From Tetracentron sinense (taxonomy: Eukaryota > Streptophyta > Magnoliopsida > Trochodendrales > Trochodendraceae), in NCBI GenBank assembly GCA_015143295.1, contig CM026565.1, forward strand, positions 15,746,041 through 15,810,040: a DNA stretch of 64,000 bases. The letters run 5' to 3'. Every line of letters starts with the position of its first letter. The first letter of the stretch is position 1. Shown here in pieces: positions 46,437-57,730 of this stretch. The translations under genes and the position numbers were made by a program. Under the pieces are notes generated by a model. It was not told the DNA's origin, ran no database searches, and was given only the letters and a program-made list of their open reading frames with translations.

Positions 46437-48213
46437 ATGGAGCATCAGACTCTCTTTTCACTATCATTCCTTCTTCTTTTTCTCCTAACACCAGCTTCTG
46501 CTCAGCTTAAGCAAAATTACTACAAGAACACATGCCCCAATGTCGAATCAACTGTCCGCTCTGCAGTCGCACAGAAGTTCCAGCAGACATTTGTGACAGC
46601 CCCAGCCACTCTCAGACTGTTCTTCCATGATTGTTTTGTCCGGGTTCGTGAATTTCTCCGATTTCTATATTTCTGTTTTTTCAATTCATTTCTTTTGCTT
46701 TGGGTTATGGTGGTGCTGATTAAAAATTTGCTATTTCTTGATGTTAGGGTTGTGATGCTTCAGTGTTGCTTGCATCATCAAACAACATGGCCGAGAAGGA
46801 TCACCCAGATGATATTTCACTTGCCGGGGATGGGTTCGATACAGTGATCAAAGCCAAAGCTGCTGTTGATAAGGATCCTAAGTGCAGGAATAAGGTTTCA
46901 TGTGCTGATATATTGGTCATGGCCACTAGAGACGTAGTAGCCTTGGTAAAAAAAGAAACTTACCCTCATAATTAGTCCTTATTACATGCTTACTATTAGG
47001 GAATATATTAGGATTATTGTAATAAGGTGAATGAGAAACACTACATTATTCAAGTGTATCTCCTATTCTCATTATTAGCATCAATCAAGAATATATTCCC
47101 CTTAAAGCCCCACTGCCCTCTCTTTTTTGAGAGGGTATGTGGGTGTACTGGCTTGTGCCGTAAGGGGTGTGTGTGTGTGTTGGTGTTGCATTGTGTGGTG
47201 TGTGATATAGTGTGTGTGTGAGTATTTTGTGTTATCAAAAAAAAAAAAGAGAGGATATATTAGATTTGATTATTAGGATTAGAATAGATTAGATTTGGTT
47301 TCTAATTATTGAGGGACCCAACTTGATGGCAAGGTATAAACTTTTGATGCAGGCGGGAGGACCATCTTATGCAGTTGAATTGGGGAGACTAGACGGGAGG
47401 ATCTCCACTAAAGCCAGTGTTAAAAACCATCTTCCTCACCCTGAATTTAATTTGAACCAACTCAATGCCATGTTCGCCTCGAACGGTCTCACGCAGACAG
47501 ATATGGTTGCACTCTCAGGTATTTTTATTTCCTATAATAGTGCTGATTAAAACCCGGCACTAAGGGAATTATAACATTAGAATGCTATCCATTTTTATTT
47601 ACTTTATAATTTGAATATCTATTTGCAGAATTATTGTCACTAGAATCTTTAGTGATGGTGATCTGATAGTTATAAGTTTCATATGCCTAATTCTAGATTT
47701 ACTTCTTATAAAAAATGTTCTTAACTATACATAGAAGAAAGTTATAAGTATCATACCATATACTATTTGGAAATCGGTTGGTTACTGAAGCAATGAGTCA
47801 TTGTAGGAGCACATACGATCGGGTTCTCCCACTGCAGCCGTTTCTCGAAACGAATTTACAGCTTCAGTAGCAGCCGGCACGTTGATCCGAGTCTCAGCCC
47901 AACTTACGCTAGGCAGCTCCAACAGATGTGCCCAAGAAATGTTGACCCCAGAATTGCCATTAACATGGACCCGACCACACCTCGGAGCTTTGACAATGCC
48001 TACTACCAGAACCTTCAGAGAGGGATGGGGTTGTTCAGCTCAGATCAGTCCTTGTTTACAGATAGTAGGTCAAAGAACTTTGTAAACCTGTTTGCATCGA
48101 ACAACACAGCTTTCCAACAGGCTTTCGTGACTGCCATTACAAAGCTTGGACGGGTAGGGGTAAAAACTGGAAACCAGGGTGAAATTCGACGCGTTTGCAC
48201 CGCTGTGAACTAG
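46437..48213 (+). CDS. Class III (secretory) plant peroxidase, 4 exons
   Basis: Haem peroxidase that uses H2O2 to oxidise phenolic substrates in the cell wall or apoplast, for example in lignin or suberin formation. Exons by GT/AG and family pattern: 46437-46643, 46748-46945, 47353-47518, 47807-48213; total 978 nt, 325 residues plus stop, the usual length. Introns are 104, 407 and 288 bp, at the classical positions (after FVR, before AGGPSY, within LSG/AHT). Signal peptide: residues 1-22 ([10 protein letters not shown]). Distal site: Arg and His in LRLFFHDCF. Proximal haem His in LSGAHTIG. All eight conserved Cys are present (TCPN, HDCF, GCDAS, PKC, VSCAD, SHC, QMCP, RVC). No stop or shift in the spliced frame. 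Intron 2 carries a GT-rich repeat near 47160-47220. Likely functional; the exact substrate and orthologue cannot be read from sequence alone, though the [16 protein letters not shown] start and [10 protein letters not shown] motif recall the AtPER16/45/73 group. Confidence 0.93.
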
Positions 48214-48655
48214 AAGAGAGGTTGTTCTTCATGGTAGGCTAATGTAGGATTTTATTATATTTCTTTCCTGTTTTAAATTTGTTTGTTATAGTTTCATTGT
48301 TGTGAAGAGAGTTGTATCTTAGTGCAATTAATAATATCTGATATTAGTGAGTTTGTTTATGAAAATTCTTATCAATTAAAGAAGAAGGATTAATTTCTTT
48401 TCCTTTACATGCAATGGTTGAATGTTAACGAAATGGGCTGTAGAAAATCAAAGCAATAAACAGAACAAACACAACAGATATACCACTGCACCCGTTGGGG
48501 CTTTCTCTATAGTACTTACCCTGCAGAATACTACACCTATGACAACATGGACAAGTTCACATTTCACTTAACAGGATTGACGCCTTGATGATTAGAGCGA
48601 TGTAATAAGGGGTGGTTTGAATGAATCAGAACCACTGTTGTAGAACTTGAAAATT
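48214..48655 (+). other. Peroxidase 3' flank
   Basis: Short AT-rich sequence after the stop; attaataatatc near 48328 could serve in polyadenylation. No further gene before the LINE at 48656. Confidence 0.5.
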
Positions 48656-51237
48656 GTAATGTCGTGTACAAAATTATTACGAAGATAATGGCAAATCGTC
48701 TCCGCGAAATTCTAGACAAGCTTATAAACCCAGCTCAATCGACTTTCATTAAAGGATGGCAAATATCCGATAATGTTTGCTTAGTGCACGAAATTAGTCA
48801 CCATTTGAAACTGAAATCCAAAGGCCCCAGCCGAAGTATGGCAGTACAACTGGATCTTAATAGAGCCTATGATCGGATTGAATGGACATTTATAACAGCT
48901 ATTATGGAAAAAATGGGATTTTTTTCGGAATGGATCAGGCTTATCAATCAGTGTATATCAACGGTTTCCTACGCTGGTATTCTCAATGGTGAACCTAAAG
49001 GACTTATTCAACCGAAGAGGGGTATTCGACAAGGCAATCCTCTTTCACCGTATCTCTTTATTCCTTGTGCGGAAGCTCTATCTAGTCTCATTCACCAAGG
49101 CATGGTTGATCAACGCCTGAGCGGGATACAAATCTCTAGGGGAGGTCCAAAAATTTCACACCTCTTGTTCGCCAATGACTGTTTAGTTCTTCTAAAAGCC
49201 GATCTCTAGGAGCCTATTGCGCTTAGGAACATCCTTCAACTTTACGGGAAGGCATCTGGCCAAATGGTAAACAATGCTAAATTAGGAATTACTTTCAGTA
49301 ACAACTGCCCTTCCCGTTTTCGTCGAATTATTGGGAAGTTATTGCACATTAGGAAGTTCTCTCCTCCCGAAAAATATCTCGGCCTGCCAACCGAATTTGG
49401 AAGGTGCAAAAACGTATTCAAGGTTGGTTAGCTTCTCTTCTCACTCAAGCTGGGAGGGGGGGTCCTCATCCGTGAGGTTATCCAGTCCATTCCTGCCTAT
49501 GCGATGAGTTGTTTTAAACTCCCGGGACGACTGATAAAAGACCTCAATTTAGCAATCGCAAGGTTTTGGTGGGGGCAATCAAACTCTCAGAAAATCCATT
49601 GGGTAAGTTGGCAAAAATTAAGTTTAGCCAAGGAGAAAGGAGGTCTAGGACTCCGGGACCTCCAAGCTTTTAATCTTGGTTTATTAGCGAAGCAAGGGTG
49701 GTGTATCTTAACTCAGCCTCATTCTCTATGGGCTCAAGTGGCAAAGGCAAAGTATTTTCCCCACTCCTCCTTCCTGCAAGCTAGAATGGGAAACCGGCTG
49801 TCATGGGGTTGGCGAAGCATAATAGCTAGCAGAGCTATCTTAAACAAGGGCCTACGATGACAAATTGGGGATGGAGAACAAGTTCGAATTTGGCACGATC
49901 CTTGGGTGCCCAACCAACCAGCCTTTAAACCTCTCTCTAATCCAACTTCTGTATTGGATGAGAAAAAAGTCTCTTTCCTCATTGATAATGAGGCTGGTTG
50001 TTGGGATAGGTCTCATTTACTGGAGCTGTTCTCAAGAGATACGGAGGAGGAAATTCGCAAAATTCCCATTAGTATGGATCAAGCTCCCAATCAGTTGGTT
50101 TGACACTTCTTCAAAACTGGCCAGTTTAAAGTAAATTCAGCCACCCATCTAGCAAAACAACTGATGGAGGCTCACAAACCTTCTACCAGCGGTCCTGTCA
50201 CATTGATGGAAGACATGGCTTGGAAAAATATTTGGAAAATCCCAATCCCTCCCAAAATTCAAATTTTCGTTTGGAGACTGTGCCATTGTGCGGTGGTAGT
50301 GGCTCATAATCTCAGAGCTAGAGGAATGCAAGTGGATGATTATTGTTCTCTGTGTGGACATATTGAGGAATCAGCTTCTCACCATTTCCTTGAGTGCCCT
50401 TGCACTCGTAGAATCTGGTTTGGATTGCAGCTATCTCTTTCTCGACACTATCCCTCTTTAGGTGCGGCTTCTTTGGGTGAATGGTGGAACAGATGGTGCA
50501 AACACCCTTCCTTCTCAAAACACAATATGGATCTTGGTATTCGTTTATGTTTGATTTCATGGAACATATGGAAGCTTCAGAATGACCTTTTATTTAATGG
50601 TGGGAGACCAGACCCGATCAATGCAATTCAACATATAGAACATCAGTATAAAGAAATCATCTCCATCTTTCAGTAGGAGCATCATCTCATCAAGGAGTCA
50701 ATCAAGTGGCATCCTCCTAATTTCAATTGGCTAAAATTCAGATGAAGTGGCATTAACTAGTGGCATAGCTGCGGGGGTAGGCGTAGTGGTCCGAAATCAT
50801 CAAGGGGATATTATCTTCTCTTCTAACAAACCTCTCAGTGGGGGGTCTGCTCGAGTTGCAGAAGCGGAAGCTATCCGATATGACCTTTAAATAGCAGTGT
50901 AGTTTGGATGGAAGCGGGTGATTCTAGAATCGGATTCGAAGGAGATTGTCGATTACTTGACAGGCGCCTCATCTCATCTTCACTGGGAGCTTATCAGTAT
51001 ATATACAGATATTCAAAGTTTGATTGGGAAGTGCCCTGAAATAGCTTTTAGCCTCATTCCTAGAGAGGCAAATTCTGAGGCCCATTGTGAGGCCCAGTCA
51101 GCTCTCCATGTAAGCCTTCATATTGCCGTTGGGCCTTATCTTTCAAATAGTCTTGTTCCTCCAGTTCTGCGGTCTGTGCAAAATCAATTTAGAGTTTTTT
51201 CAATTTAAAATCTAGTCCATTTGACCAAAAAAAAAAA
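48656..51237 (+). mobile_element. LINE K: 5'-truncated L1-clade LINE
   Basis: Starts inside the reverse transcriptase (CNVVYKIITKIMANRL) and ends with A11 at 51227-51237. Order: RT with STFIKGWQISDNV, LDLNRAYDRIEW, IRQGNPLSPYLF, active site FANDCLVLLK (first Asp replaced by Asn) at about 49170; stop at 49207; thumb with YLGLPT-type sequence (49376); SWQKLSLAKEKGGLGLRDL (49610-49660); zf-RVT WKNIWKIPIPPKIQIFVWRLC and CSLCGHIEESASHHFLECP (50220-50400); RNase H with GVGVVVRNHQGDI, AEAEAIRYDL, LESDSKEIV and IPREANSEAH (50770-51090). Several stops and shifts. It belongs to a different LINE family from H/I/J (other 3' UTR, no end hairpin). aacttgaa at ~48646 and agcttgga at 51237 may be a decayed target duplication. 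Confidence 0.85.
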
Positions 51238-52299
51238 GCTTGGAATCCTATTGAGTCGAGTGAATTTGTGAATTTGAGGAGTTTACTTGTGAATTAATCC
51301 AAAATAATTAAAATTTTTATTTCAAAAAGTAACTCAAAATAATGGAAATTAAGAAAAAAAACATAATATACTATTAATCATTGTCAAACCCAAAAGAAAT
51401 AAAATTATAGTTTAAGCTGAATGATTATGTTATGGATGTGAGACTCGAGAATCTTTGCCTTCAAATTGAATAGATAAAATGGACACCCCGAACCTGCGCC
51501 TAAGGAATCAAGTTCCGAGACACGTGCCCGTTTGTCATAATCACATATGCGGAAGATTTTACCCACGAAAATACGGGAATTTTGAACTTTTCTTATGAGC
51601 TTATATAAGCACTAACAACTGGTCATCACAATAATCCATCATAAGCAAATGCGTTACCTTACTGGCTATAGTAGCCCTTACTTTTGGTGTCACAACTGCA
51701 TCGATGCACTTTCCAGAATCTATCAATCGTAGCTCCTTGCCCACCAGTAACCGCTTCAAAATCTGAAGACATAAAATAAGAAGAGTGAGTTATAGAGCTC
51801 AGCAAAATCCACAATCCATGTAGGGTATTTTCCACCTAGTAACAAGCATCAATAACGATATAATATTACAGCACAATTCTTATATTATAATAATACATAA
51901 TATCGTAATCCGTGGCCCGAGGTCACTCAGAGCTATTTCACCCTATCCCAAGGTTCCCAACCTCCAATTTCCAAGATCACTCAATCACCGTCCATGATTA
52001 CAAAAGTACCGTTCTATTCTTGAGTCCGCAAACTCATATCCATTCCAAAATCCGTTATCATCATACAATTCCATTACCATGACATCTTATACTACCATGA
52101 TAACTATTGAGATCATCGGGCATACATCCAATGAAATCGAACCTTAAGTTTATAGATTTCGTACAATCTTGAGTCCCTAGACTCATCACACAATCCACAT
52201 CTTGTACCATCTCAAGGCATACTTAAGTATAGAGATCCTTATTCATTTAGCTATCTTGGGACATACCTAAGTACAACGATCCCCATTCCTCAGCCTCTA

Positions 52300-52483
52300 T
52301 TGGGCCATCCTTCGAATCCACAGGGCCTTTCACCTCAAGGTATCTTGTCTATCGAAACTCAATCTTTTAGGTCATCCTTGAATCCACAAGGCCTTTCACC
52401 TCCAGGTATCTTGTTACCGTCAGACTTACCCTATCGTGGGTCATCCTCTGCTGAATTCACAAGGCCTTTCATCGCAAGGTACT
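52300..52483 (-). repeat. Three tandem ~68 bp units in LTR L
   Basis: Units with tcatcctt(g)aatccac, aggcctttcacc and caaggtatcttg start near 52303, 52370 and 52438. Neighbouring text has further double copies: ctctgacacatca...tgtcag at 52755-52815, each a short CTGACA/TGTCAG hairpin, and cacgca(t/c)ctcgccaaagag at 52590-52690. Confidence 0.75.
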
Positions 52484-53264
52484 GTTAAAACATATCGAAG
52501 TATAGAGGTCCCCCACCCTCAAGCCAACATTCATTTCTCCTGACAACATTAGAAAGAATCACTGGATAACATTTCACCCACTCCCGACGATTAGTCACGC
52601 ACCTCACCAAAGAGAAATCATGGATATTAATCAACCGGATATTAATCCACCCTCTCTCAATGATCAGTCACGCATCTCGCCAAAGAGGATCCATGGATAA
52701 CAATCCACACATAACCCAGGCCTTCACTCGGTGGCTACCATGAATAACACCTCTGACATATCTGACTTTGTCAGTAACAATACCTCTGACACATCACACT
52801 CTGTCAGAAACCACCTTTAGCATCAAATTCTATAGACACTGACATCACATCACCTAATCTAACCTCTGTTGGGATGTACCTGCCCCTGCAGAATCTCATC
52901 CCTCAAGGCAACTATCCTGTACATCACAATCTTTATTGGGTGCATACCTACCGAAATAGGACAATGCTTTTCCAAAGTAACATTATTGAGTTTGTAAACT
53001 CAATACATCACTAGGTCTGTATACCCCAATCAAACCTGGGCCCATAGGTCCAATGTCATCTTAACTCTCTCGACTATCAGTCACGGAGAAACTCCGACTC
53101 TTAAGAGATACCGCCTCTCCGGACCTAGTCAAAGAGGGACCACAGACAACATTTCACACAGGTTAGGTTTTCTAACCGTAAGAAATCCTCAATTATTCAA
53201 GTCTTGCTTGAATAATTGAACCATTTGGACCTCACACCTGAGGACCAAGTTCAAGATATACCAT

Positions 53265-53575
53265 TCCGGTGTAGAACGTTATCCGGCCGATGAGCCTTTT
53301 CATCGCCTTACCACCGTTCAAAGATCATCACATCATACTAGTTGTTCTGATAAGAAATATATCCGGGCCGATGGGTCCATATATACATCCCTACAAACAC
53401 TAAAAAATCATCACATCATACAAGGTTTGTCCTGAGGTGGGACTATAAAAGGCCAATGGACCTACCATCGCCTTACAAATGTTCAAGGATCATCACATAA
53501 TACATGGTTATTCCGATAGGGAATGCATCCCGGCCGATGGGTCTATTCATCGCCCTACATGCCTCTCAAACAAAC
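53265..53575 (-). repeat. Four tandem ~82 bp units with short hairpins in LTR L
   Basis: Units repeat every 81-84 bp: ggatcatcacatcatac, a variable ttccgatagg stretch, catcccggccgatgggtc and catcgccttaca. In units 1 and 4 CGATG pairs with CATCG (53288-53305, 53535-53552) with flanking GG/CC; units 2 and 3 keep GATG/CATC and ATGG/CCAT. Stems are only 4-7 bp. The array is 1755-2065 bp from the LTR start on the minus strand. Confidence 0.7.
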
Positions 53576-54236
53576 TTTTCAACACCCAAGGGTGACGATA
53601 CAACTTATCCGGGACCCAATCCAGACTCCCCGGAGATTCACCCGAAGGTCCACACATCATCACAGCCCCAAAATCCCTTTTTGGGCACTGGCGATCGATC
53701 GCCAGACCCATTTCAAGCTGAAATTCCGAGCTATAATATCCCGAAACCATGGTTACATCCCTCTTCTGGATTTTAATCCATTTCCTTACAGTCCATACAC
53801 CAACCACGGGGTCTCCAACCCTTTTCCATTCACGCCCTAAATCAAACACGTTATTCCACATAAAAATATATCATAAATAAAGGAAAAGAGAAGAGAGGGA
53901 GAGAGATTTTACCTCTTTCGCTCTTTTTGAGACTTCGAGAGAAGAAAGAATGTTGCCAACACTCTTAGAACGCCGAAAAACCTCTAGGTGAATCGTCTCT
54001 CTCTTACTCTTCAACTTTCTATCTTTAGACTTCTCTCTTTCTCTCTCCACATGCCGATCGAGGTGCCGGAGAAGAAAACGGACATCGCCAGTGTGTCGAG
54101 AATGTTGAAAAACCCCAAGGGGACCTCCTTTTTTTTCCTCTCTTCTTTTCTCTCTCCTCTTTCTCTCTCTAGAAAGTGTTTCCGCATAGCTTTGGCTCTC
54201 TCTTCGGAGAAGTGAGAAAATGAGGGGACTTGACCC

Positions 54237-54246
54237 CATTATATAG
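54237..54246 (-). promoter_or_regulatory. Likely TATA box of LTR L
   Basis: On the minus strand CTATATAATG, about 1.09 kb into the LTR, followed by sequence rich in tctctc and gagaga, as is common in plant LTR leaders. It places the 53265-53575 array about 670-970 bases into the transcript. Confidence 0.55.
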
Positions 54247-55335
54247 AGAATGGAAGGAGGTGAGGGGTCCCATGATGTCATCGATGACATCATTGTGTGA
54301 TATCATTGATGACATCACACATTTGACTATTTGATCGATTGACCGGTTTTTCTACTTTTTCGCATATACGATTTCCGAAACCCCATTAAATGAAATCCAA
54401 TTTTAACAAAATTTTAGGTGATTGAACTAGGGACAATCTGACACTTACTGTAAAATTTCGGGGAAAAATACTGAGTTTTGATTGTCAAAAGTAAGTCAGG
54501 GAGAAAACTGTAAAACCCACTAATTTCCCGATTTCGGACACAAAACATGCTACTATTTTCTCATATGAAATGGTGAACTGCTGAAACGATAGACAGTCAT
54601 CCTCACAGTCGACCGACACGCTATGGTATCAGCCGTACAGACTTCTATTAGAATCCCTAACAATTATGAAGTCCCAACTGAATTCCAAAAAATCTGGAAT
54701 TTTCTGGTTTTCTTGATTTTCTTACATTTAAAACCCCCGTGGTCTCGCGAATCGATATGCGACGGAATTGAAACGATAGGTGACTGAACTAGGGACAGTC
54801 TGACACCTACTATACGAATTTCGGGGGAAAATTATGAATTTTGACAGTAAAAAGTAAATCTGGAAGAAAACTGTAAAACCCACTAATTTTTTGATTTTGG
54901 ACACAAAACACATTGCCTTTTTTTTGTTTGAGATGATTAACTGCCAAAATAATAGATGATAGTCCTCACGGCCGACCGACACACTGTGGTACCAGCCGCA
55001 CGAATTTTTATTAGAATCCTTGTGAAATATTGAGTCCCAACAAAACCCTGGAAATTTGTAAATTTTTCGTTTTCTCGATTTTCTTACATACACGACCTCC
55101 GCGGTCCCACTAATCGATACACAACGGATCCGGCACGACAGTTGATCGTGCAGATAGTCGAGCCGCATATTGTGTACGATTTTCGAGTAAAAAGGCTGAA
55201 TTTTCCTCAGTGCAATCCAATTCCGAGTAAAAACCCATTTTCCACCAATTTAACAAACACTTACTAATTAACCTCAATTAAGGACCCACAAACACATAAT
55301 TTTATTATATTAAAATTCTGGGTCGTTACATAAAA

Positions 55336-57234
55336 AGCGTCATCAACAAATATCCATGTAATACCTGAACGTAATCGAGATGAGTGCTATTGGTCGAATC
55401 ACTCCTAGTTGCAGAGGCATTGTAATAAATCTTGCAAAAACTGTTATAAAATGGCTGTTACGTAAATGTTTTGGTAATATCCGAACCGATATGAGTCACA
55501 TTACATCAATTGACTGTTAGTTACGTTTGACGATGTACAACCTTTCTTGAAAATGGCACCGCTTGGACATCTCGGCCAATGCATATCATATCGTAAAACA
55601 AACAAAGATTGTTTGTGGAATCTCAATGACCAAGAATTGGCATGCAATTGACACGGGAAAGAACTATAGAATACCTGGAACCTCACATAAACTTCTATAT
55701 TTATTTTTATGAATTGTTCATTCAATTAATTTCGAATAAGTCGTATCTTGCTCAAACCAAACCAAACAAGAAGATTTGACTGAGTTGATGATGGACCAAA
55801 TCTCGAAAGGTGAGAGGCTTTCACAAAGACGTATGAGAAACGAAGGGTTAAGAGAGGCTTATTGTATGATCCACCCAACCAGCTAAAACCACATCGGAGC
55901 TCAGTCATCATCTTGGCTCTCTTTCATGAGCAAATCCAAAAGTAGTTTGATTAGAAAAATATTATGGTAAATCATTGATTCGTCTGGTGTCTAATTATAT
56001 GATTCATTTACTATTTCAACTAGATCAAAAATTTAAACCATTCAAAAATTTATAGATCCAATGTCATATTTAGTAAAAATTTATGATACATGTATTGTGT
56101 GTACTCAATTTGTACGAGCATGTTCCACAGATGTATTAGAAATGATACTTTGGGATGGATGTAAAGATAAGCAAATTGCTTCTCCTCCAAGACCAGAAGA
56201 CTGTATGGGTTGTAAGAGATGTGAATTCGCCAGTCTAGCAGATTTGTAGAAGCTATTTTAAAGTTATGACAAACTCTTTTTTTGAATGGATTTTTTTTTT
56301 TGACAATTATTTATAAAATCCCATTGGATATATTATGCATGCTATGGTGGAATGAATGAATGAGTGTAAGAAAGAGGCTCTCAATTATTCAAAGTTCGGA
56401 TATTCTTGAAAATTGGGAGTCACCGCCTACCACTCTTTTCTATGGTTTGATAGGAAACCCATGATATTAGCAATTCACTTGGTTGAATAAAAGTGGCTTT
56501 AGAATTTTAGTGGGTAAATTTAAAATAGATTTGGATAGGGAGAATCGATTATGTTAGGATAGTTACCTACTTGAATCCTCCTTAACTTCATAAAATTCCA
56601 TTTTAATCAACTATGTAATTACACAATTTTCAGGGATAAAAGAAATATAAATAATTATAATGTAAGCACGGAAGGGCCAAAACAAAGATGAAGAATTAAT
56701 CAAAAAACCATACTAAACAAATTAATTTAGGCATACAACGATACTAAACATAATTAATTTTATTTGGAAAATACTTGGTCGGAAATCCGAAAAACGACAA
56801 CCTTATTCAACTAATGGGTATGGTAGGTGTGCAGCTGTCTGCATAAAATTATGACTCCAAGCTGTTTGAATAGGAAGGAAAAAAAAACTCATTAGTTCTA
56901 ATACCCTAATTAGAACTGAATATGTATCTAGACCATTTAGAAGATAGATAACTAGGAATTGATCTCTAGTGGCTCAGATCTGATATGGAACTAAATATAA
57001 GTCTCCTAATAATTTTGAACACATGAATGAGTGTTCAAGTGGATAAGAAGCACTATTCTTCACATCAGAATGAGAAATGCTACTGAGATAGTACGTACGA
57101 TCGTAGGGAACGCCGTTAATACTCCTAAGGTGATTCAATATTAGTCAAAAATCCTGAGATGTCCAAAAAGAATTTTCCTTCCTCAAGTAAAATAGTTGCT
57201 TCAAGTAATATTAAGATTTTCATTCATAAATATA
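55336..57234. other. Intergenic DNA with a plastid-derived insert
   Basis: AT-rich, no gene recognised other than the psaC fragment at 56061-56246. Short open frames at 55501-55911 on the minus strand have no known motif. Confidence 0.5.
56061..56246 (+). pseudogene. psaC: Nuclear copy of plastid psaC (NUPT), decayed
   Basis: A 62-codon frame that is plainly photosystem I subunit PsaC, the small 2[4Fe-4S] protein of the chloroplast (81 residues): [41 protein letters not shown] are all in place. The cluster-binding cysteines are damaged: in the first CxxCxxCxxxCP the third Cys is Phe and CP is CS; in the second the last Cys is Ser. The frame stops at 56247 where the normal protein continues. 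So it cannot make PsaC. Similarity to plastid DNA fades after about 56240; the upstream limit is close to the ATG. No other plastid genes are seen nearby. This is a short transfer of chloroplast DNA to the nucleus. Confidence 0.9.
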
Positions 57235-57239
57235 ACTTG

Positions 57240-57666
57240 TGTTGGAAACACAAACTTGGAAGTTTCTAGACTCTAACCTCATGATGACTCTAGACTCCTA
57301 GAGTTTCTAGAATTTGGTAGAAGCATTTGACTTGGAGAACATGCAAGGATTTTCTAGAAGATTGTTCTCTTGGAAAAGTAAGAAATTTTTGAAAGTTTAA
57401 AAGGGCATTGCCCTTGTGTCTTATGGAAAACTCTAGAATAGGGGTACACTTGTAATTTCACTTATGATGTAAACTCTATAAATAGGAGTGAATAGGTTAT
57501 GGTTTTGGCATTGAGTGGAGAAAGACTTCTAGTGTTTGTAAGCATTCCTTTATCTAATACAGTGAGTGTCTCTTCTTAATAGGCAGTAGCCTTCTTTGAA
57601 GTTTAGCTTTCTTTGTGTGGTTAGCAACATCTCCATTGTCTTGGGCAAGGCTTAGCAAAGCCAACA
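57240..57666 (+). repeat. Copia M 5' LTR
   Basis: Starts TGTTGGAAACAC and ends AAGCCAACA. TATA box ctctataaatagg at about 57473-57485, then the transcription start region and a T-rich U5. Short inverted and direct repeats of tctagact and tctagaa occur in U3. Confidence 0.95.
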
Positions 57667-57669
57667 AAG

Positions 57670-57681
57670 TGGTATCAGAGC
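57670..57681 (+). promoter_or_regulatory. Primer-binding site of copia M
   Basis: TGGTATCAGAGC, complementary to the 3' end of initiator methionine tRNA, three bases after the LTR end. This is the usual primer for plant copia elements. Confidence 0.95.
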
Positions 57682-57730
57682 CAAGGTCATTCTAGAGTCA
57701 CACCGGTGTTCCTTTTGTTGGATCGTGAAG

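Larger units (their letters stand above)
51480..55330 (-). mobile_element. Solo LTR L (3851 bp), chromovirus-like
   Basis: Plus-strand ends TGGACACCCCGAAC and GGTCGTTACA, exact target duplication TAAAA at 51475-51479 and 55331-55335. Read on the minus strand the LTR starts TGTAACGACCCAG, the start type of Del/Tekay-like LTRs. A TATA box (54237-54246) and a CT/GA-rich leader (53880-54230) confirm the orientation. Two ~330 bp segments near 54320-54660 and 54720-55050 repeat each other (aaaactgtaaaacccactaattt, gaccgacac, tagggacag/aatctgacac). It contains three further tandem arrays. No gag or pol is inside. The Arg/Glu-rich open frame at 53871-54293 is leader sequence, not a gene. Confidence 0.88.

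Noticed and set aside
46437-46847. Open frame of 136 codons as the whole gene product
   Set aside because: It runs through intron 1; the peroxidase motif order and GT/AG sites show that the frame must be spliced at 46643/46748.
53871-54293. 140-codon Arg/Glu-rich open frame on the minus strand
   Set aside because: It lies in the purine/pyrimidine-rich leader of LTR L; the charged run is low-complexity sequence, not a protein domain.
56061-56249. Functional psaC gene
   Set aside because: Two iron-sulphur cysteines are lost, the frame ends ~19 residues early, and the flanks are nuclear-type AT-rich DNA.
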